Shown in pieces: positions 14,101-24,468 of a stretch of 64,000 nucleotides of DNA (positions within the stretch are counted from its first letter, which is position 1; each line of letters starts with the position of its first letter). The notes beneath the pieces were generated by a model. That model did no database searches and was not told where the DNA came from. It worked only from the letters and a program-made list of their open reading frames with translations. This stretch comes from Drechslerella dactyloides (lineage: Eukaryota; Ascomycota; Orbiliomycetes; Orbiliales; Orbiliaceae): contig JAGTWJ010000006.1 in assembly GCA_020064725.1 (NCBI GenBank), positions 1,674,001 to 1,738,000 on the forward strand, in the 5' to 3' direction. Position numbers and translations under genes: made by a program.

Positions 14101-16184
14101 AAAATGGTAAAATGGTAAAGAAAAATTAAAATTAAATTGCCCGCAATGTAGCCTACAGGGGCCACGCCTGTCCGATCGCCCCAAAAATAGGTGGCGGCCA
14201 ATCCGCTCTAGCCATCCCGCTGCCTCAAACGACATGGCCCCGCCGCACGAAAAACTTCTTTTTTCGGTCAGGGGTGGGCGTGCGTGCGTGCGTGCATTTA
14301 AGGTTAGCGCGCAGGGGCCCTCCGCAGGGCCAGATGTACCAGTACCTGAGCCGCCGGCGTCCACACACGCAGGGCAGGTACCGCCGAACCCACCGTTTGC
14401 ACTTGCACAAAGTATCGGTACCTGAGCCGGGGGGAGGGGCCCCGACTGCGATTTTTAGGTAATGCATGTACTCCTGTCACTCGCGTCGGGAAATGATAGA
14501 AATCGGGACGACGGTTCTTTGCTGCTGCGGGCAGGCGTCTACACGGACGATCGATGCATTGGGTCATTTCAACGGCTTCGAACGAGCGAACGTCAACATT
14601 TCTCTACTGTGGCTACTACCGGGCCGAGTGCACGTCAGATTATAGCTGGCTGGGCGGTCGAGTCATAGATCGATCGATCGATCGTGCGAGGAATGAACGA
14701 AAGGATGGCAAATGCAACACCACCAGCCTTCTCTTTGTCTAAATGAACGAATGAATGAATGAACGAGCCAATGCCTCGTGGGCAGCTCGCTGTCGCATTC
14801 TCGGGCTGGTCGTCGGATGAACACTACCCTTTGGGACGCCGGATGATGCTGTGTGAAATGGACGCGGCGAGGGCAGGTAAGCTGATCGAGGGCAAGCAAG
14901 GGGGCGAAGTCCTGCTCATACATACGTTAGCCAGTGTGCACGAAAAACGTAAAATTTCGGTCAGAGAACAACCCCATGCACGGACGCTTCCAAGATGCAC
15001 ATGCAGATGGGAAGGCAATTGAACCCATTGGACGACGGGGAACACGGCCGGCCGTCCACCAGCTTCACTCGGTCAGTCCTTCCTCGTTCCCTCCTTCCTT
15101 ACTTTTTTTTTTCGTGATGCGATGGTTCTTTTGATGGTGGTTCCTCGAAAGGTCCGTTCCTGGCAGGGTCCCTTTGACAGATTCGTGGTATATGTGGAGA
15201 CGGTATTGCAGGACTCCAGACCGGATCCAGCGCCGCTAGACCTGTACCGTGTCCCGTCCCGTCTACGTGCGATAGCATATGCAGAACGATAGGATTAGGA
15301 CCGGACAGGACGTGTCAATGGCTCTTGGGAGGAGCGACGGCTCTGGCTGGCTGGCTGGCTGGCTAGTTCGCTCGCTGGGCTGGCTGTCCGCTCGGCTGGC
15401 TGGCTGGGGAGAGTTTTGCCCTCCTGCATGGACGGCTGAGGATGCCTTTACATACATATTGCAATATTGCCCAGCGGGCGCCTCGTTGGATCTGTGGCAT
15501 GATGGTATGCAAGGGAGGTCTCAGATGTGAGCCGTTATGACAGAAGGCGTAGATTGTCGTCAGTTAGAAGAAGTAGCGATCGGAGAATAGCATCCGGACA
15601 ATGCCATGAGGCCGATATCTGGCCAGTACGTACCACGTACGTAGTACGAAGTCCACACGTACAATGGGGTCTGTCCATCGTGAAATTCGAACGTGAATGT
15701 GCAAAGGAGGCCCGCATATTTCCCATGATGCCTCGCTCACATTATAACATAACGTCAGGCCCGGCACGCCCCGAATGAATATTTCGGTTTACGTTGTGCG
15801 TTTCACGCTGTTCATGTTCACACGTCCGGACTGCTACAACCGTTTAGCTCTGCTGGTGCGGGTCTCCTTTTTTGCGCACCTTCCCTTCTGCTCGGCCCTG
15901 TTTGGTTTCCCTGCATGCTGCTTGCTGCACCCGGCCCGGCGAGAAGCATTCGTTCGATTGATTGATTGATTTGATTCTGCGGCCCTGTGACAATCGAAAT
16001 TCAATTTTACATTTTGACGAAAGTAAGTGCTGGTACTTGTACATATTGGCTGGTCGGTTGCATCGGGGTCCCAGGCAAACGCACCAACCGCAGTCGACCG
16101 AAGTGAACGCAGAGCGGACTCCTTTCCGGTTTCTTCGTTCTCGGGCCAGTGCCAGGGTATTGCACACACACACGCTAGTTTGCT

Positions 16185-16290
16185 GGCTGCTGCTCCTTCT
16201 TTACTCTCTCCACTCCCTTCACTCGCTCTCGCTCCACTCTCACCTCTCTTTTTTCTTCCTCTTCTCTCCCTTCTCTCTGCTTTCTTTCCA
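16185..16290 (+). promoter_or_regulatory. Pyrimidine-rich tract, distal csmB-side promoter
   Basis: About 100 bp almost entirely of C and T (CTCTCC, CTTCTT, CTCTCTT units), about 1.1-1.2 kb before the class VI-type chitin synthase ATG. Such CT-rich boxes often sit just upstream of fungal transcription starts. It could mark the start of a long leader, but no transcript evidence is available. Confidence 0.35.
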
Positions 16291-17250
16291 TCGTCACTCG
16301 TCGTCGCCACGGTCACATTCGTTATACACGTTTACCCTCGTTTTTCCTTTTTTCGTTTGCCTGCTTGCCTGCTTGGTTGCTCGCGTGTGCATGCTTTGGG
16401 GTTTCTGTCGACGGTCGTTGAATTGAATTTTCAGCCTGCCTGTCCGCCTGCTCACTCGTTCATCAGCAGCAGCCCTCCGCTCGTTCCTCGCCATCGACAG
16501 GTCTAACGCCGGAGCAGTTAATATAGTTCCGATATCACTCGAATCTGACATACATACTACATACCGTGGTCGTGGTGGAGCCCGAGACAGCATCGGACAC
16601 GAAGGACAAAGAAGAACAAGAGCCCGCTGCCCAGCTCCTGTCGGCTATTTTTGGGGGTGTGCGCATTTGCAAATAGACGCATGGCAACCGCCCAGCCCGC
16701 AGGAAAGAGCTGCTAAGCACCGCGGAGCCTTCTCCCCAAACAACAGCCAACCACAATAATAACACCCGCCCTCCCTCACACCACCACTCTTACTACACTA
16801 CCACACGCATAGCAGCGCTCGTTCCACGCATTTGCTCCCATTGACCGCTTGCCACTGTCGTTTTACCACCATCGTTCTTGCATTGCATTCTATTTTACTA
16901 CTGTTTTATTATTATTTTATTACTGTCGTTTCACGAGAATAAAAATAAAAGCTGCCTGACGACGTTCGCCCGAAAACGGAAGCGCAAACACTCCGCAAAA
17001 GCTGTTGTTTTGTCACGGTCCTCTCACGCCGCAACGACCTCGCTCCGACCTCACCCAACTCCCTTCACACATTAGCATCACCAGCTTCGACGACGGCCGC
17101 TGCGCTGCGGCTCCTGACCCGCGAACAAGCCCGTCACCCGCGGCATAACAGACATCCGCCGTCTCCAGGCCGAGTGTTCTGCGAAGAGCAGGTGCGTCCC
17201 CTCCGTCCGTCTCATCCTGCTCCCCCTGACCGACCTGCACGCGAGACCTC

Positions 17251-17345
17251 ACTCACTCACCCACTCCCTTCCTACCTACTCACCCCCCCTCTCCATCTCT
17301 TCACCTTCTTTCTACTCCCTCCTCTTCCCTTCCCTCCCTTGCTCG
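17251..17345 (+). promoter_or_regulatory. Pyrimidine-rich leader tract upstream of csmB-type gene
   Basis: About 95 bp of nearly pure C/T (CACTCACTC, CACCCCCCCTC, CTCCCTCCTCTTCCC) ends about 70 bp before the start codon at 17418. It mirrors the C-rich tract in front of the divergent class V gene. It is probably part of the 5' untranslated region or core promoter. Confidence 0.4.
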
Positions 17346-17417
17346 CATCGTGCCTGTCAAATTCCAGTCGAGAGCCCCCCTTCGACTGCTGTTGTACGGT
17401 ACTCCTGCTAACCCGCC

Positions 17418-20400
17418 ATGGATCTCCCAGTCGACGAAATGGCGCACGCCAGTCGCCATTCCGCATACTCCAATGCCGGCACCCTGTCGACAACGCCCCA
17501 GGCGTCCGGCACAATCAACACCTCCAACCTGATCGCATCCCTCCACAATGCCTTCCAGGCTGGCTCCTCCTTCGCCATCGACGCCAGCACCAGCGTGGTC
17601 GTCACCAGCGCCCTGGCTGCGTCCGGCTCGTCGGGCACCATGAACACGGGCGTCGGGTCCGCTGGCGCCGACACCATCGATGTATCGCTCGCCATGAGGG
17701 CGTGGGAGCACGCCCGGCGACGGGCAGAAGACCAATGCGTCGTCATTGCGTGAGTAGACATGTCATTCGACTTACAACTGGAAGGGGAAACGTACTGACG
17801 ACGAAACCTGGTGTAGGTCTCTCGCCCCGTCTCTGACGACAGGCGCCATGTTGCCACTGCTCGCCAGCTTCCCACGACAGCCGACAATCCTCATCAACAC
17901 CCTGAACACTATTCGCCCGTTCCTCAACGCCCTCTGCCCGATGGCCCCTCAGACGCCCCTGCACAACGGTCTGGTCGTCACCCACCACATCTCCCTCGAC
18001 GGCGACCCGGTCTCCTGCTCCATCGCCCTCACACCGGAGGGCATCGACACCGCCAGGGGTCTCACCGACATCCCCGCTGAGGTCGGCTACCGTGGCTTCG
18101 ATGTGTTCTACTACCTCCTTTCCTCGGCTTCATCGCCGCAGGAACGCGAGTACCTCTCCCTCGAATCGCCCGACAAGTACAAGCTCCTCCGACGCTCGGG
18201 CACGTACTTCCCACCGGCGTGGCATCCGACAGCCGACGATGCTGCCGGCGCCGAGGACTTCAGACAGGGGCTCAGGGAAATCGGTATCAAGGGCAGTCTT
18301 CTGCGCGGCGTCTTGTCCGTCCTCGCTGGTCTTCTCAAATTGGGCAATGCCACCAGCGTGTTGACGTCCGACGAGGAAGTCGAGGAGATCTGCGAGGATG
18401 TCGCTGGCCTGTTGGGCATCAGCCCTCAGGTCCTCATCGAACTCGGCTCCGAAGACCGTGAGAAGTTCATCGGGACCACATACGAAGCCCTGGTGCATTG
18501 GATCATCAACAAGGCCAATGCCTCCATGGAAGCGCAATTCAACGCTAAGAAGGAGTCCGCCGGTGATAGCAACAACGGCGACACCGTTGCGATCTCGCTC
18601 GTTGAAATCCCCGCCGAGGCCCAAGCCAAGGCCCTGTCGATGAGAATAGTATTCGACGACGAGATGGGAATCAACGCTGAAATGAAGGACGATGGCCTCG
18701 ACGTCACCCCCGTCAACAGCGCGGTTCTCCGCGAGATGAGGCAGGCTATTCAGGACTACGAGGGCGACATGCTTAGGAAGCGTGAGAAGGAGTACGAGAA
18801 GGACCGGAGAGATGGCTTGGTCGAGAAGGTCGGCCGTGAAGTCGAGGCCGAGGGCTTCCTCAAGCAGATCCTGCTCCCCGAGGAGAACGGCCTCAAGTTT
18901 GAAAAGTTGGACGTCATGTCCGTCCTCTCCACCAGCCGTACCTGGTTCCATCTCTCCGTCGCCCCCAGTGACGGCCAGTCTGCCGCTTCGGACAACCGGG
19001 CCATGTCCCTCTCCACACAGGCGGGTTGGTCGGCTGCCACCGTCTCCCGACAGATTCGTGCCTGGCGGTTGGTCGAGTGGGCCAATCGTCGCAACAAGCA
19101 CTTGGACTTCACCGCAGATTTCGACTTCGATGAAATCTACCAGCGGTACCACACCCTCGGCTGCCTCTCCGGCCGAGACGGCGTGGAGACCTGGGTCATC
19201 GAAAAGAGCTGGAGCAACGGCGAGGCCGTCGTTGGCAAAGAAAGAGTCTGGCTCAGCGAAACTGCCTGGTGGCAGGTCGAATCGATGCTTGATATGCAGC
19301 CCGGCATGGGTATGTTGGGAGCCGGCCCCTTTGCCGAAACCCCTGGCACCTTCAACACCCTCTCCCGCAACACCAGCGGCTTCTTCCCTCCCATGGGCGC
19401 AGGTGGCGTCCTGACGCGTGGTGAGAGCCGCGACAATCTTCTCAACAGCGGTGCTTCTCAACTCGATGTCCCGGCCACCGGCCTGATCAACCGACCGATG
19501 TCCATGGCTCCTCCCCGAGCTATCGGTGCTGCGACGGTGGACGAAAAGGGCATCGACGATATCTACAATCCCGACACCCTCAAGGACGAGGAAATCGCCA
19601 AGAAGAGCAAAGTCACAAAGGCGCCCCGTACCATCGGACGTCGCGCATGGGTTGCCTTTGTCTGGTTCCTCACCTTTTTGATCCCCTCCTTTCTGCTCCG
19701 CTACGTTGGCCGCATGCGTAGACCAGATGTCAGATTCGCGTGGAGAGAGAAGGTCGTTCTCTTCTTCTTGGTCATGCTTGCGAACGCTGGTTTGACATTC
19801 TACATTATCGGTCTCGCGGATATCATCTGTCCGGAAATGAAGGTTACCTGGAACGCCAAGGAAGTCAGCTTCCATACCGATGAGAATGATTTCTGGGTTT
19901 CCGTCAACGGCACTGTCTATGATATCTCCAAGTTTTGGCGCATTGACCACAGTGACACTGATACCCCTGTGCTCGGCTCCACGATGAAGGAAATTGCCGG
20001 TTTCGATCTTACGCCGTACTTCCAGATGCCGCTGACTGTCGCCTGCCCTGAGGTTGTTACCGACGAGAGTGTCTACCTTCGCCCCAACGATACCAACACG
20101 ATCCAGTTCCCCACTGTCGAGCATCTTATTGGCAATCGCCAACCTGACAGCCGATCGAACTTGCATGACCCGAACTGGTACAAGAAGCGCTTCCTGCCAA
20201 AGCTCAAGGACTACTACAAGGGTCGTGTTGTCATCGACAAGAACGAAGTCGCCAGACAGGGTCTCCGTGATTCCCGCATGTGGTTCATTCTCGAGGGACA
20301 CGTCTACGATCTGACCAACTACTTCTATTCCCAGAAGTTGATCGGTGACCGGTACTTCAGCTTCTTCAATGAGACTTTTACCGATATGGTCCAGTCCAAC

Positions 20401-22798
20401 CCTGGTGGCGACATCACAGCGCTGTTCCGGGACGGATTGCCGCCTAACCGTCGTAAGAACTACAAGAACTGCCTCGACAACGCGTTCCATCTTGCCGAGC
20501 TTGACGTTCGTGACTCCGCGAGATGCAAGGCTCAAGGTTACATTCTGCTCTCGTTCGCCGTCATTCTCTGTGCCGTCATTGGTATCAAGTTTATCGCTGC
20601 TCTTCAGCTCGGTGGTAAGAAGTCGCCGTCTATGCAGGACAAGTTTGTCATTTGCCAGGTCCCCGCGTATACCGAAGGTGAAGACTCCCTTCGTAAGGCC
20701 ATCGACTCCCTGACCGCCCTCAACTACGAGAACAAGCGCAAGCTCATGTTCATCATTTGCGACGGTATGGTTATCGGTGGCGGTAACGACCAGCCCACAC
20801 CGCAGATTGTGCTTGATATTCTCGGCGTCGATCCCAATGTCAACCCACCCGCTCTCCCCTTCAAGTCTGTCGGCGAAGGTTCGAAGCAGCTCAACTACGG
20901 TAAAGTCTACTCTGGTCTCTACGAATACGAAGGTCGCGTGGTGCCCTACATTGTCGTTGTCAAGGTCGGCAAGGAATCCGAGACGTCCAAGCCCGGTAAT
21001 CGCGGTAAGCGTGACTCGCAGGTGCTTCTCATGGATTTCCTCAACAAGGTGCACCACCGCACGCCCATGTCGCCTCTTCAGCTTGAATTGTTCCATCAGA
21101 TCAACAATGTCATCGGTGTGGATCCTGAGCTGTACGAGTACATGCTCATGGTTGACGCCGATACCTGCGTCCGCGAAGATTCCCTCAACCGTCTGATTGC
21201 TGCCTGCGCGAACAATGCCAAGATTGCCGGTATCTGCGGTGAGACCAGCTTGGAGAACGAGGAACGCAGTTGGTGGACTATGATTCAGGTTTACGAATAC
21301 TACATCTCGCATCACTTGTCCAAATCGTTCGAATCGCTGTTTGGATCCGTTACCTGTCTTCCCGGATGGTGAGTTCCTTCCATTCCAATCGTTATTTTTA
21401 AAAATGTGTGGTGCTAACGGATGTGGGTAGTTTCTGCATGTACCGTCTTCGGACCGCGGATAAGGGTAGGCCCCTGATCATCTCGGACAAGGTTATCAAC
21501 GAATACAACGATGGCAATGTCGACACGCTGCACAAGAAGAATTTGCTGGCTCTCGGTGAGGATCGTTACCTGACGACGCTGATGACCAAGCACTTCCCGC
21601 ACATGAGCTTCAAGTTTATTCCGGATGCGTACGCCCTCACTGCCGCTCCTGAGACGTGGAGCGTCTTGCTCTCTCAGAGACGTCGGTGGATTAACTCTAC
21701 CATCCACAACTTGGTTGAATTGATGTGGCTCAAGGACATGTGTGGTTTCTGTCTGTTCTCGATGAGATTCGTCGTGTTTATCGATCTTGCTGGTAAGTTT
21801 CCCCTGTTTGCGATATGATTGTACTGCGGCATGCTAACGTGCGGTGAATAGGTACCGTTCTGCTTCCGTCCACCTGCGCGTACATTGTCTACCTGATCTA
21901 CCAGGCCGTCAACCCGCAGGGTGCCTTCCCCCGGATCTCGCTCATCATGATTGCAGCCGTGTACGGTCTGCAGGCGCTCATCTTCCTGATCAAGCGACAA
22001 TGGCAGCATATCGGCTGGATGATAATCTACATCCTCGCGTACCCGATCTACTCGTTCGTGCTGCCCGTGTACTCGTTCTGGAAGCAAGACGACTTCTCGT
22101 GGGGTTCCACGCGTATCGTGCTCGGCGAGAAGGGTGACAAGAAGATTGTTGCGGTCGAGGAGGAGGAGTTCGATCCCGCCTCGATACCGCTGCAGACGTG
22201 GGACGACTATGCCGCGCAGCACAACCTACCCGGCCGCCGCGTTGCCACGCACGTTGAAAAGTACTATGACGAGGCTGGCGCTGCGGGCTACGAGATGGAC
22301 GATATGCAGAGCGTGTACTCGTCCGTCAAGCCGGCTTCCACGCTGCACTTTGGTGGTAATCCCTACCTTGCACCGCACTCGCACTCGCCGTCACCGCTGG
22401 GCCGCCAGAGCGTCCGTCAGAGCTCGCAGTCCGTGTATCGTGCGCCGAGCCCGAGTCGGGCCATGTCCGCGGTGGGCGACTACTGGCAGGACGGCGCGGC
22501 GGGCGGGATGCCGCGGGGGAGCAACCTTTTGTCACCGCAGGGCGGTGCCGGTGCGATGAGCGGGTACGCTGGGTCGCGGCCGGCTAGCAGCGTGCTGGAC
22601 TTCCAGCGGGGCCTGCAGGGGCCGGACGATGCGACGATTATCGCGGTTGTGCGGGACTGTTTGAACGCGGTCGACCTGGACAGCGTTACGAAGAAGCAGG
22701 TGCGCGCGCTGGTGGAGCAGCGGTTGCAGACGGAGCTTGTTGGTGAGCGGCGGAAGTTTTTGGATGCGCAGATTGATATCCAGCTTGCGCAGATGTAG
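17418..22798 (+). CDS. csmB: Class VI-type chitin synthase with degenerate myosin-like domain (CsmB-type)
   Basis: Model: join(17418..17749, 17817..21368, 21431..21792, 21852..22798), 1730 aa; phases 2, 2 and 1 are kept at the three junctions. Same architecture as the divergent partner: motor-like N-terminal region, membrane segments near residue 615, cytochrome b5-like stretch near 800, and glycosyltransferase core from about 1054 (ICQVPAYTEGEDSLRK, CDGMVIGGGNDQPTPQIV). LGEDRY and QRRRW (about 1377-1381) follow, then hydrophobic helices, a Ser/Pro-rich linker and a C-terminal DEK-like domain. The motor-like region lacks the GESGxGKT P-loop, as expected for this class; some nomenclatures call it class VI, others class VII. 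Its length is close to Aspergillus CsmB as I recall it. The start ATG has a good context (CGCCATGG). It probably acts with CsmA in polarised wall synthesis; that link comes from work in Aspergillus and Fusarium. Confidence 0.92.
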
Positions 22799-24464
22799 TT
22801 CGTGTCGGAAAACTTGTTTTTTGTGGTTTTGTTTTTACCTTGGAAAGTAGATTAGTACAGTTTGGTAGTGCAGTGCATGGCATGGTATACAGGTTGTAGT
22901 ACGTACGTACGTAATTTGGGTCTCCTTTACCTTTTTTTTTTCTCTTGTCTTTAAAGCTTTTGTTTTTACAACTTGCGATTATGCGAGTGCGTCCGGCATA
23001 GCAGGCGGATGTGTGTTCTTGTTTGATATTGCTATAAGATTATTTAGTTGATATATATTATTCCCTTTTTTTATTTTACTCTATTTCTCTATCTTTCGTT
23101 CATTGAGTTTTTGTGCGGTTACAAATATTACGAACGCGAATGTTGGAGTTAACTTCTTACTTTCTTTGACGGAAATTTTTATATAATAATTTATCTGTCT
23201 ATCTATGTTGTTGCGTGCGTGCGTGCGTGTATCGCTCGAGTTTGTGAATTTGTCGATTGAAGTCGTATATGCATGCCTCTCATTATATTATACACAAATT
23301 TCGTGCGTGTGTTAGATCGATTCGTGGTTATGGAGCCCTTCCAGATTGTCCTCTTCCTTTCTTACTTTCGTTCATTCTAGAAAACAGTCTTAATCCAATA
23401 CATGGTTACTCAAGAGAATCGACCATCTTGAAGACAATAGCGTATTAATATTCGCTCTTGCAGCGATTGCGGCCATGTTGGCTGCAAAGTGTAGTAGTGC
23501 TGGAACATGGACATGTTGCCAAAGCATAAAAATTCATTGTCATATATCCATATATAAATCAGTACTTGCTTCGTGGCCAATGCTAGCTGGCGGATGATGA
23601 TATGATGGCCGCTAGAGGTTTGGATTTGAATATTCAAATTTACATGTTTTCTATATGTATCGTTTATTTCTTGCCCACGAGCTGTGCTTGTATTGGCTTG
23701 TGAATTTGGAATATTTGTATTGGGGCATTTATTCTTCTTGCCCTGTCTAATATATACGCGTTATTTTTTATTATTCTGCGGTTGATGCGTATACGTTTGT
23801 CGGATGGGATAAATTATACAACTGTATACAATTGCATGTAGATACTGCGGGACTTTGGTGGACGGTTGAAAATAAAGTCTACATCTGTCGGTATATGTGT
23901 GCGCATATCATGCTATACGAATTTGATGGAACACTCAATCTTTCTGTAACCCGTGGCGTCCGGTGATTGGATTTGTTAGGTATCGCTCTGGATAGATGGA
24001 TTCACGGGCTTGCAGTTGAATGTTGGTATTCGCTGCCTGGAAGTTCCGATGGAGAGCGTGCCTTGAGGCGCAAACTTGACGTTGTGCGTGAGGAGAGTTG
24101 TGGCGCCCAGACATTCGATTCATGTTATAATATTAGCATTCAAATGTCAGATCCAGAATGCGGTCCAGATCTGATTGAGAGCTGACATTATATCTGATCT
24201 CGATCGAGGTGAATGGAACGGCCTGCCCATTCCAATACTCAGCAGTAATAAAACGACATTCATTATCGTGTAGTCAATACTTCGTAGTCATCACCAGCAT
24301 AGGTTGCCGCCGACGCGAGGTTGTCGCGTTGTCGTCGCGTAAACGCTGCTATGAAGTGAAGGACGACGACCCCTGTCGGTCGATTGGACTTCACGACACT
24401 AGCTCGCAAACATGTCGACAGCCCACTACCCCCATCACCTCCCTCGCTGGTGCAGCAGCTGCAA
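22799..24464. other. Intergenic: csmB 3' region and Ctf18 promoter
   Basis: AT-rich downstream sequence with T-runs (22930-22941), GTACGTACGTACG near 22899 and a GTGCGTGC repeat near 23214-23230. No open frame here has protein-like features. The last 60 bases contain a short upstream open frame for the next gene, listed separately. Confidence 0.5.
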
Positions 24465-24468
24465 ATGA
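24412..24468 (+). promoter_or_regulatory. Upstream ORF ending at the Ctf18 start codon
   Basis: An ATG at 24412 opens an 18-codon frame that stops with TGA at 24466-24468, overlapping the proposed Ctf18 ATG at 24465 as ATGA. It is in a different frame from Ctf18. If the leader is transcribed unspliced, this arrangement would suit translation re-initiation. Alternatively the leader is spliced, or transcription starts downstream. Confidence 0.4.

Larger units (their letters stand above)
10987..17417. other. 6.4-kb divergent intergenic interval between two chitin synthases
   Basis: No protein-coding gene is supported here. The interval is rich in short tandem repeats: (GACA)n near 11225, GAAA/GAAC-type purine runs at 11373-11415, five GGCT units at 15345-15364, GAAT/GAAC units near 14750, and GTGC units at 14278-14295. 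Both gene-proximal ends are pyrimidine-rich when read in the direction of each gene. Duplicated GTACCTGAGCCG occurs at about 14343 and 14420. The interval most likely contains both promoters and long untranslated leaders, possibly with leader introns, of the two chitin synthases. Shared regulation of the pair is an inference. Confidence 0.6.

Noticed and set aside
18130..21315. 1061-codon open frame antisense to the class VI-type chitin synthase
   Set aside because: It mirrors the exon of a clearly identified gene. Long antisense openness follows from GC-rich third positions, and the translation has no known domain.
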